Of a stretch of DNA of 6,115 nt, positions 1 through 5,302 are shown in pieces. The position numbers and the translations under genes were made by a program. Position 1 is the stretch's first letter. The number at the start of each line of letters is the position of its first letter. Source of the stretch: an uncultured Lachnospiraceae bacterium (GTDB taxonomy: Bacteria; Bacillota; Clostridia; Lachnospirales; Lachnospiraceae); assembly GCA_949935685.1 (NCBI GenBank), contig CATLGN010000111.1, positions 1-6,115 on the forward strand. Direction: 5' to 3'. The notes under the pieces are model-generated. The model searched no databases and had not been told where the DNA came from. It saw only the letters and a program-made list of their open reading frames with translations.

Positions 1-190
1 ATTTTACGCAGCGCCTGTTGCCCTCCATGGAGCCGCGTGTATATTTCATACAAAAATCGGTAAAATTGCTGCCCTCTGTCAGATATTCTCCATTCGTGCC
101 CACGGCGATCGCAGCCAGTCCGGTAGAGTCAGAAAATTTATCCTGTATTTCCTGTAATTTCGATAAGTCCATGAAATCCTTTAATTCCAT
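1..190 (-). CDS. PocR sensory-domain protein, N-terminal fragment
   Basis: This is the first 63 codons of a gene that continues past the left edge. It starts at the ATG at 190-188, preceded by a strong AGGAGGG ribosome binding site (203-197) six bases upstream. The visible protein begins MELKDFMDLSKLQEIQDKF and carries the stretches TGLAAIAV, SNFTDFCMKYTRGS and GNRRCVK. These match the start of the PocR ligand-binding domain (PF10114), including its conserved Cys residues. In that family the domain sits at the N-terminus of histidine kinases, AraC-type regulators, diguanylate cyclases and chemotaxis receptors, and is thought to bind small molecules such as diols or sugar-derived compounds. 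The output domain lies outside the window, so the type of signalling protein is unknown. It follows the LacI-type gene on the same strand after an 85-base gap and has its own promoter. Confidence 0.82.
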   Translation of the reverse strand, partial: MELKDFMDLSKLQEIQDKFSDSTGLAAIAVGTNGEYLTEGSNFTDFCMKYTRGSMEGNRRCVK

Positions 191-231
191 AAAACACCCT
201 CCTAATCTTTTTACCCCAAACATATAAAGAC

Positions 232-260
232 ATTATACTATAAAGAAAAAAATCTTACAA
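232..260 (-). promoter_or_regulatory. Sigma-70/SigA promoter of the PocR-domain gene
   Basis: Read on the minus strand, a -35 box TTGTAA (260-255) is followed by a 17-base spacer and a perfect -10 box TATAAT (237-232). Transcription should start near 225, giving a leader of about 35 bases that holds the AGGAGGG site. A run of seven A residues on the minus strand (277-271) lies just upstream of the -35 box and could act as an UP element. This implies independent expression of the PocR gene despite its position behind the repressor gene. Confidence 0.75.
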
Positions 261-275
261 TAAAATTCTCTTTTT

Positions 276-1295
276 TTATACATTTTCCGCAATTCGTATA
301 TCGACGGCAACAAAATTCAGTTCTTTCTCCGGCAATTCTCCTGCCGTCAGATAATTAAACAGAATATCCAGCGATTTGGAGCCCTGTACAAAGGGCTGCT
401 GGCATATGGTGGCCGAAATGATGCCGTCGCGGATAAAACCGCGTATTTTATCCATTTTGTCGTGTGCGATGACGGTTACGGCATGCTGACGATTTTGGGC
501 GATCACGGCTTTGCAGCCGCCGTAAACGCCTCCCGCGGCAAAATACAGGGCATTGATTTGCGGATATTCCTGCAGCAGCTTTTCCGTCAGATGAAAACTT
601 TCCACGTCATCGTCCTGATTTTCAATAATGGATGTAATCCGAATATGCGGATATTTCTTTCCGATACAACTCTGAAATCCCGCCAGTCTGTCCGTGTGAC
701 AGAGAATCTGACGGGAACCGATGACAATACCTGCGTGAATGTCACCTTTGGTCATCAGCCCCATCAGCCCGCCGGCTGTCTCCCCTGCCAGAAAGTAATT
801 GCTGCCCACATAGGCGATCCGCCGGGAGTGTTCAATATCGGTATTGGCCGTGACAACAGGAATTCCCATATCATACAGTTCGTTTATTTTACGGGCGATT
901 TCCGGTGCGTTGCAGGGAACCAGAACAATGCCGTGCACTTCCTGTGACACAAAATCGTCGATGGCCGCAAGCTGCTGTTGTACATTCTGTGCGATCTGTC
1001 TGACCAGGACGGAACAGTTGTATCCGTTCAGCCGCTGCTGTTGATACCGAACGCCTTTCATCACCTCGTCGAAAAAAGGATTGCTGTTCTCGAACAGGAT
1101 TACGCCGAGCTTCAGCCGCCGTTTCTGGGCGGCAAGCGTAAGACCGGCTTTATTCGGCTTATAATCCAGCGCTTTGGCAATTTCCAGAATCTTTTCCGCC
1201 GTTTTCGCCCGCACACTGCCGCGATTATTCAGAACTCTGTCTACTGTCCCACGGGAGACGCCGGCAAGTTCCGCGATTTCTTTGATGGTCGCCAT
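276..1295 (-). CDS. LacI-family transcriptional repressor, sugar-responsive
   Basis: This 339-residue protein has the usual LacI-family length. Residues 3-22 form the helix-turn-helix (TIKEIAELAGVSRGTVDRVL), followed by NNRGSV and a hinge near 48-60. From residue 62 on is a periplasmic-binding-protein-like effector domain (LGVILFENSNPFFDEVMKG, then VVTANTD, IAYVGSNYFLAGE, and near the end FIRDGIISATICQQP and QG), which resembles ribose/galactose-binding proteins more than LacI itself. The canonical TVSRVLN of the recognition helix reads TVDRVLN here. The start at 1295 is set by GAGGT six bases upstream; a longer frame reaching 1364 lacks a good ribosome site and would put 23 residues before the HTH. 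The gene is divergent from the xylB operon, so it most likely represses that operon until a sugar or sugar phosphate binds. The effector cannot be read from the sequence. Confidence 0.94.
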   Translation of the reverse strand: MATIKEIAELAGVSRGTVDRVLNNRGSVRAKTAEKILEIAKALDYKPNKAGLTLAAQKRRLKLGVILFENSNPFFDEVMKGVRYQQQRLNGYNCSVLVRQIAQNVQQQLAAIDDFVSQEVHGIVLVPCNAPEIARKINELYDMGIPVVTANTDIEHSRRIAYVGSNYFLAGETAGGLMGLMTKGDIHAGIVIGSRQILCHTDRLAGFQSCIGKKYPHIRITSIIENQDDDVESFHLTEKLLQEYPQINALYFAAGGVYGGCKAVIAQNRQHAVTVIAHDKMDKIRGFIRDGIISATICQQPFVQGSKSLDILFNYLTAGELPEKELNFVAVDIRIAENV

Positions 1296-1301
1296 ATCGT
1301 T

Positions 1302-1306
1302 ACCTC
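1302..1306 (-). promoter_or_regulatory. Ribosome binding site that fixes the repressor start
   Basis: On the minus strand GAGGT (1306-1302) stands six bases before the ATG at 1295-1293. This selects the start directly before the helix-turn-helix over the in-frame upstream start at 1364. The predicted transcript start near 1317 also lies inside the longer frame, so the longer start would not be transcribed from this promoter. Confidence 0.75.
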
Positions 1307-1323
1307 GCTTGTCTGATAGTAAT

Positions 1324-1352
1324 ACGGTAGCACGGCGTGCACTGTATGTCAA
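1324..1352 (-). promoter_or_regulatory. Predicted promoter of the LacI-type repressor gene
   Basis: On the minus strand a consensus -35 box TTGACA (1352-1347) is followed by a 17-base spacer and a weak -10 box TACCGT (1329-1324). Transcription would start near 1317, leaving a short leader of about 22 bases with the GAGGT site. The perfect -35 box and ideal spacing support the call, while the poor -10 box lowers confidence. The spacer holds a GTGC/GCAC inverted repeat, which suggests autorepression. Confidence 0.55.
1330..1342. promoter_or_regulatory. Candidate operator in the spacer of the repressor promoter
   Basis: GCACGGCGTGC (1330-1340) is an inverted repeat around a central G and continues into GTGCAC (1337-1342). 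It sits between the -35 and -10 boxes of the predicted repressor promoter, so protein bound there would block RNA polymerase. It shares the GTGCAC and GCACG elements with the stronger palindrome at 1520-1533, but its half-sites are three bases further apart. The same repressor may therefore bind it only weakly or not at all. Confidence 0.4.
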
Positions 1353-1374
1353 TGAAACAGGCACAGAAATTTAT

Positions 1375-1384
1375 GTGCGCGCAC
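1375..1384. promoter_or_regulatory. GTGCGCGCAC palindrome, possible auxiliary operator
   Basis: A perfect 10-base palindrome between the two divergent promoters, upstream of the repressor's -35 box. It has the GTGC...GCAC arms of the 1520-1533 site but a two-base instead of a four-base centre. It could be an auxiliary site for the same repressor, or chance in a region with several such repeats. Confidence 0.28.
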
Positions 1385-1390
1385 GCTTTT

Positions 1391-1458
1391 GTGGAAATCC
1401 ACGAACAAAGCGGGGAAAACAGAAAAAATCTTTTTGGAAATTCGTGCAATATTACGAA
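1391..1458. repeat. Two short inverted repeats in the divergent control region
   Basis: GTGGA-AA-TCCAC occupies 1391-1402, and TTCGT, eight bases, ACGAA occupies 1441-1458. TGGAAA also recurs at 1392, 1435 and 1471. All lie upstream of the xylB promoter, where activator or catabolite-control sites would be expected, but none matches a motif I can name. The rest of the 281-base gap between the two genes holds the promoters and palindromes listed separately, and no gene. Confidence 0.3.
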
Positions 1459-1482
1459 ATATCAGGAATTTGGAAAAGACGG

Positions 1483-1511
1483 TTGATTTTTCGGCGCAAT
1501 CCTTGTATGAT
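1483..1511 (+). promoter_or_regulatory. Promoter of the xylB operon
   Basis: A -35 box TTGATT (1483-1488) is followed by exactly 17 bases and a -10 box TATGAT (1506-1511). Transcription should start near 1518, giving a leader of about 59 bases that begins with the 14-base palindrome. An overlapping GATAAT (1509-1514) is an alternative -10 but would need a 20-base spacer. The adjoining operator-like site supports this as the regulated promoter. Confidence 0.7.
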
Positions 1512-1519
1512 AATAGAAA

Positions 1520-1533
1520 CGTGCACGTGCACG
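1520..1533. promoter_or_regulatory. Main candidate LacI-type operator of the xylB operon
   Basis: CGTGCACGTGCACG is a perfect 14-base palindrome with a central CG inside ACGT, the symmetry typical of LacI/PurR-family operators. It starts about nine bases after the -10 box, at the predicted transcription start, where bound repressor would block initiation or escape. The divergent LacI-family gene is the obvious candidate protein. This is inference from position and symmetry. Confidence 0.68.
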
Positions 1534-1576
1534 GAATGAAAAGAGATATGGGCAGTTACGGTAAGGAGGGTACAAA

Positions 1577-3046
1577 ATGCTGTATGTAGGTATTGATTTG
1601 GGGACATCTGCGGTCAAGCTGCTGCTGATGGATGAAAAAGGCGGAATCCAAAAGATTGTTTCAAAGGAATATCCGTTGTTTTTCCCGCATCCGGGTTGGT
1701 CCGAGCAAAATCCTGAGGACTGGTATACACAGAGTATGGCGGGACTGGAGGAGCTGCTGGCTGACTGTGATAAAACGCAGGTGGCGGGTATCAGTTTTGG
1801 CGGACAGATGCATGGGCTTGTCATTCTGGATGAGCAGGATCGGGTTATCCGCCCGGCTATTTTATGGAACGACGGGCGCACCGGCGAAGAGTGCGATTAT
1901 CTGAATAACGTAATTGGCAAGGAGAAACTTTCCGCCTATACCGCCAATATTTCCTTTACCGGTTTTACGGCGCCCAAGATTTTATGGGTGAAAAACAAAG
2001 AGCCGGAGAATTTTGCGAAAATCCGTAAGATCATGCTTCCCAAAGATTATCTGGCATATAAGCTTACCGGCGTACACTGTACGGATGTATCCGATGCGTC
2101 CGGCATGTTGATTTTTGACGTCAAAAACAGATGCTGGTCAAAAGAAATGTGCGAAATCTGCGGTGTGAAAGAGGAACAGCTTGCGAAGGTCTACGAGAGT
2201 TATGAGACTGTGGGGACGCTTTTGCCGGAGATCGCGGCGCAGCTCGGCGTCAGCGAAACGGTTAAAGTAGCGGCCGGCGCGGGAGATAACGCCGCTGCCG
2301 CGGTCGGTACGGGTACGGTCGGCGACGGCATGTGTAATATTTCCCTTGGCACGAGCGGCACGGTATTTATCTCTTCCCGCAATTTCGGCGTGGATAAGTT
2401 TAATGCGCTGCATTCGTTTGCGCATGCCGACGGCCATTATCATCTGATGGGCTGCATGCTCAGCGCGGCGTCCTGCAATAAATGGTGGATGGACGACATT
2501 ATCGGGACAAAGGAATACGCGCAGGAGCAGGAGGCGATTGATAACCTCGGAGAAAACAAAGTATTCTTCCTGCCATATCTGATGGGAGAGCGTTCGCCGC
2601 ATAACAATCCCAATGCCAGAGGGACCTTTATCGGCATGACAATGGATACGTCCAGAGCGGATATGACGCAGGCCGTGCTGGAGGGCGTGGCATTTGCGTT
2701 GCGGGATTCCTTTGAAGTGGCAAAAGATCTGGGGATTACAATCGAGCGGACGAAAATCTGCGGCGGCGGTGCGAAAAGCCCTCTGTGGAAAAAGATCATT
2801 GCCAATGTGCTGAATATCAAAGTGGATGTTCTGGAAAGTGAAGAAGGGCCTTCCATGGGCGGCGCGATGCTGGCGGCGGTAGCCTGCGGGGCGTATGCGA
2901 GTGTGGAAGAAATCGCGGAAAAACTTGTAAAAGTTGTGGACACAGTAGAGCCGGAGCCGGAACTGGCAGAGAAATACGAAGCGAGATACCGGCAGTTCAG
3001 GAAGATTTACCCGGCATGCAAAGAACTGTTTAACGAAATCATATAA
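1577..3046 (+). CDS. xylB: Xylulokinase (FGGY sugar kinase)
   Basis: This 489-residue cytoplasmic kinase should phosphorylate D-xylulose to D-xylulose 5-phosphate with ATP, feeding the pentose phosphate pathway. The length fits the family. The N-terminal FGGY domain has the phosphate-binding GIDLGTS (5-11, with Asp7), GQMHG (76-80, the xylulokinase substrate-loop signature), and ILWNDGRT (95-102). GAGDN (234-238) holds the likely catalytic base Asp237. The C-terminal domain has SLGTSG (256-261), GERSPHNNPNARG (337-349) and GGGAKSPLW (396-404), the nucleotide-site motif. An AAGGAGGG ribosome site lies just before the ATG. It is the first gene of the operon, 29 bases before the DUF4867-like gene. 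FGGY kinases vary in substrate, and its isomerase neighbour is FucI-like rather than XylA, so a related ketose such as D-ribulose is possible, although the QMHG motif favours xylulose. Confidence 0.92.
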   Translation: MLYVGIDLGTSAVKLLLMDEKGGIQKIVSKEYPLFFPHPGWSEQNPEDWYTQSMAGLEELLADCDKTQVAGISFGGQMHGLVILDEQDRVIRPAILWNDGRTGEECDYLNNVIGKEKLSAYTANISFTGFTAPKILWVKNKEPENFAKIRKIMLPKDYLAYKLTGVHCTDVSDASGMLIFDVKNRCWSKEMCEICGVKEEQLAKVYESYETVGTLLPEIAAQLGVSETVKVAAGAGDNAAAAVGTGTVGDGMCNISLGTSGTVFISSRNFGVDKFNALHSFAHADGHYHLMGCMLSAASCNKWWMDDIIGTKEYAQEQEAIDNLGENKVFFLPYLMGERSPHNNPNARGTFIGMTMDTSRADMTQAVLEGVAFALRDSFEVAKDLGITIERTKICGGGAKSPLWKKIIANVLNIKVDVLESEEGPSMGGAMLAAVACGAYASVEEIAEKLVKVVDTVEPEPELAEKYEARYRQFRKIYPACKELFNEII

Positions 3047-3075
3047 AAGCGTCAACGTACGAGAGAGGAAAAAGG

Positions 3076-3693
3076 ATGAAGATTCATAATGTGGCAAATC
3101 TGAAATTTGAGAGATACGGACGGATTCTCCGGGGGTATGACTTTACGGAGATCGTGGAAAAGATGCAGGAGACACCGCTCCCGGAAGGCGTGGTTTACGA
3201 ACCTTCGGTGGAGGAACTGGAGTCGCTTCCGATCTATAAGCAGCTTTTCAGCCAGGGATACGGAGAACTGCCAATCCAGATCGGTTACTGCAACGGCAAC
3301 AATCATAAATTAAACGCGGTGGAATATCACAGGAGCTCCGAGATCAATATTGCCGCTACGGATTTGATTTTGCTGCTGGGACATCAGGGGGATATTGAAG
3401 ACGATTTTACGTATGACACGTCTCAGATTGAAGCGTTCCTGCTTCCGAAGGGAACGGCGGTGGAGCTGTATGCCACAACGTTGCATTATGCGCCGTGTAA
3501 TGCCGGTGAGGGCGGTTTCCGTGATGTGATCGTACTGCCGAAGGGAACCAACTATCCCCTTTCCGACACCAATCGGACGGAAGGCGAAGACGCGCTGCTG
3601 GCTGCGACGAATAAATGGCTGATCGGCCATGCGGAAGGCGGGCTTCCGGAGGGCAGCTTTATCGGACTGAAAGGCGAGAACATTACCGTTTAA
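3076..3693 (+). CDS. DUF4867-like protein, possible cupin-fold sugar enzyme
   Basis: This 205-residue soluble protein has no signal peptide or membrane segment. It resembles the uncharacterised DUF4867 family, which I recall beside fucose/arabinose-isomerase-like genes in Clostridia. I recognise it by pattern, not by alignment. Residues 72-85 (CNGNNHKLNAVEYH) supply His77, Glu83 and His85. A second block at 117-141 (QIEAFLLPKGTAVEL, then TLHYAPC) supplies Glu119, His137 and Cys141. Two His/Glu-bearing strand blocks with a central PKGTAVE turn look like the metal-binding strands of cupins or of the ureidoglycolate-lyase/KduI-like fold. The role is unknown; isomerase, epimerase or mutarotase activity on the pathway sugar would fit. 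The ATG follows AGAGG by seven bases. The gene lies 29 bases after xylB and 42 before the isomerase gene, so it is almost certainly co-transcribed. Confidence 0.85.
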   Translation: MKIHNVANLKFERYGRILRGYDFTEIVEKMQETPLPEGVVYEPSVEELESLPIYKQLFSQGYGELPIQIGYCNGNNHKLNAVEYHRSSEINIAATDLILLLGHQGDIEDDFTYDTSQIEAFLLPKGTAVELYATTLHYAPCNAGEGGFRDVIVLPKGTNYPLSDTNRTEGEDALLAATNKWLIGHAEGGLPEGSFIGLKGENITV

Positions 3694-3735
3694 TGTGGTT
3701 TACAAACAATATTTTAAAAGCAGGAGGACAAGAAC

Positions 3736-5220
3736 ATGAACAACATTCCCAAAATCAAATTAGGCATCGTGGCTGTCAGCCGTGACTGTTTCCCGGAAAG
3801 CCTTTCCGTAAACAGAAGAAAAGCGCTGGCAGCAGCCTACAAGGCAAAGTATGAGGAAGCGGATATTTATGAGTGCCCGATCTGTATCGTAGAGAGCGAG
3901 ATCCATATGGTACAGGCGCTGGAAGACATCAAGAAAGCCGGCTGCAACGCGCTGTGCGTATATCTTGGAAACTTCGGGCCGGAGATTTCCGAGACACTGT
4001 TGGCAAAACACTTTGACGGCCCGAAGATGTTTATTGCCGCTGCGGAGGAGAGCCAGAACGATCTGTCTGACGGCCGCGGGGATGCGTACTGCGGTATGCT
4101 GAACGCAAGCTATAACTTAAAGCTGCGCAATATTCAGGCATATATTCCGGAATATCCGGTGGGAACGGCAGAGGAATGCGCGGATATGATCCATGAATTC
4201 CTTCCGGTTGCAAGGGCGTTGGTTGGTCTTTCCGAACTCAAGATTATCAGCTTTGGTCCGAGACCGCTGAACTTCCTGGCATGTAACGCGCCGATCAAGC
4301 AGCTTTACAATCTGGGCGTTGAGATTGAAGAAAACTCTGAGCTGGATCTGTTCGAAGCCTTTCATAAGCATGCCGATGATCCCCGTATTCCTGCCAAGGT
4401 AGAGGAGATGGCGGCAGAACTGGGCACAGGTAATAAAAAACCGGAAGTGCTTCCGAAACTGGCACAGTATGAACTGACACTTCTCGACTGGGTGGAAGAA
4501 CACAGAGGGTATCGGAAATACGTTGCCATTGCCGGAAAATGCTGGCCCGCATTCCAGACACAGTTTGGATTTGTTCCCTGCTATGTAAACAGCCGTCTGA
4601 CAGGTATGGGCATTCCGGTATCCTGCGAAGTGGATATTTACGGCTGCCTGAGCGAATTTATCGGCACATGCGTGAGCGAAGACGCCGTTACGCTTCTGGA
4701 TATTAACAATTCCGTGCCGGCAGATATGTACAAAGAAGCGATCGAAGGCAAATTTGATTATACGCATAAAGACACATTCATGGGCTTCCACTGCGGCAAT
4801 ACCTGCTCGTCCAAGCTGGCGTTCCATGAGATGAAATATCAGAAGATTATGGCGAGAAATCTCCCGGTGGAGGTGACAAACGGTACGCTGGAAGGCGACA
4901 TCGTTCCGGGCGACATCACATTCTTCCGTCTGCAGTCCACAGCGGATGCTAAAATCCGTGCATATGTGGCAGAAGGGGAAGTGCTTCCGGTTGCCAGCAA
5001 ATCCTTCGGCGCGATCGGTGTGTTTGCCATCAAAGAGATGGGAAGATTCTATCGTCACGTACTGATCGAAAAGAATTACCCGCATCATGGCGCGGTTGCG
5101 TTCGGCCACTTTGGAAAAGCGCTGTTTGAGGTATTCAAATATCTTGGCGTTCCGATGGAAGACATTAATTACAACCAGCCGAAGAGCGTTCCGTATCCGA
5201 CGGAAAATCCGTTTGCGTAA
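3736..5220 (+). CDS. L-fucose/L-arabinose isomerase family protein
   Basis: A 494-residue cytoplasmic aldose-ketose isomerase of the FucI/AraA type (COG2407). The N-terminal part (6-105) is a Rossmann-like domain (KLGIVAVSRDCFP; CNALCVYLGNFGPE). The catalytic C-terminal part has CWPAFQTQFGFVPC (269-282), SCEVDIYG (296-303) and LLDINNS (320-326). Glu298 and Asp322 are 24 residues apart, the same spacing as the metal ligands Glu337 and Asp361 of E. coli FucI. His450 or His451 (NYPHHGAVAFGH) is the likely third ligand, the counterpart of FucI His528. It is about 100 residues shorter than FucI, and conserved FHCGN (351-355) lies in between. An AGGAGG site stands eight bases before the ATG. As the last gene of the xylB operon it probably makes the ketose for that kinase. 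The sugar is not determined: FucI-type enzymes act on L-fucose and D-arabinose, and relatives on other sugars. Confidence 0.9.
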   Translation: MNNIPKIKLGIVAVSRDCFPESLSVNRRKALAAAYKAKYEEADIYECPICIVESEIHMVQALEDIKKAGCNALCVYLGNFGPEISETLLAKHFDGPKMFIAAAEESQNDLSDGRGDAYCGMLNASYNLKLRNIQAYIPEYPVGTAEECADMIHEFLPVARALVGLSELKIISFGPRPLNFLACNAPIKQLYNLGVEIEENSELDLFEAFHKHADDPRIPAKVEEMAAELGTGNKKPEVLPKLAQYELTLLDWVEEHRGYRKYVAIAGKCWPAFQTQFGFVPCYVNSRLTGMGIPVSCEVDIYGCLSEFIGTCVSEDAVTLLDINNSVPADMYKEAIEGKFDYTHKDTFMGFHCGNTCSSKLAFHEMKYQKIMARNLPVEVTNGTLEGDIVPGDITFFRLQSTADAKIRAYVAEGEVLPVASKSFGAIGVFAIKEMGRFYRHVLIEKNYPHHGAVAFGHFGKALFEVFKYLGVPMEDINYNQPKSVPYPTENPFA

Positions 5221-5254
5221 AGCGACAGCGGTTGAGAGAACACTAAGTGAAATA

Positions 5255-5293
5255 AAAATCCCGGCTTTCCCTTGCAGGAGAGACCGGGATTTT
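5255..5293. terminator. Hairpin terminator between converging genes, probably bidirectional
   Basis: AAAATCCCGG (5255-5264) pairs perfectly with CCGGGATTTT (5284-5293). Inside this a further six pairs (5265-5270 with 5277-5282, one G-T) are possible with A5283 bulged, leaving a six-base loop. The A run on one side and T run on the other give a U-tract on either strand, and the minus-strand tract (TTTTT then ATTT) is the longer. It lies 34 bases after the isomerase stop and 9 bases after the stop of the opposing surface-protein gene, so it can end both transcripts. Confidence 0.85.
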
Positions 5294-5302
5294 CCCGTGT
5301 GA

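Noticed and set aside
245..277. A7/T7 tracts around 246-277 as a terminator for the repressor gene
   Set aside because: The possible stem is only A-T pairs with a long loop and overlaps the -35 box of the PocR promoter. It is better explained as A/T-rich promoter sequence.
462..947. A 161-codon open frame on the plus strand inside the repressor gene
   Set aside because: It is antisense to the conserved effector-binding domain and shows no domain pattern or supporting promoter.
1296..1364. A 23-residue N-terminal extension of the LacI-type repressor starting at 1364
   Set aside because: It would place extra residues before the helix-turn-helix, spans the predicted promoter, and lacks a ribosome site, whereas GAGGT precedes the ATG at 1295.
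1511..1530. A catabolite-control (cre) site overlapping the xylB promoter
   Set aside because: The TGnAAnCG core is broken (TA in place of TG) and the right half does not match.
2138..3097. A 319-codon open frame on the minus strand opposite xylB
   Set aside because: It is antisense to well-conserved kinase motifs, has low-complexity Arg/His-rich composition and no recognisable domain.
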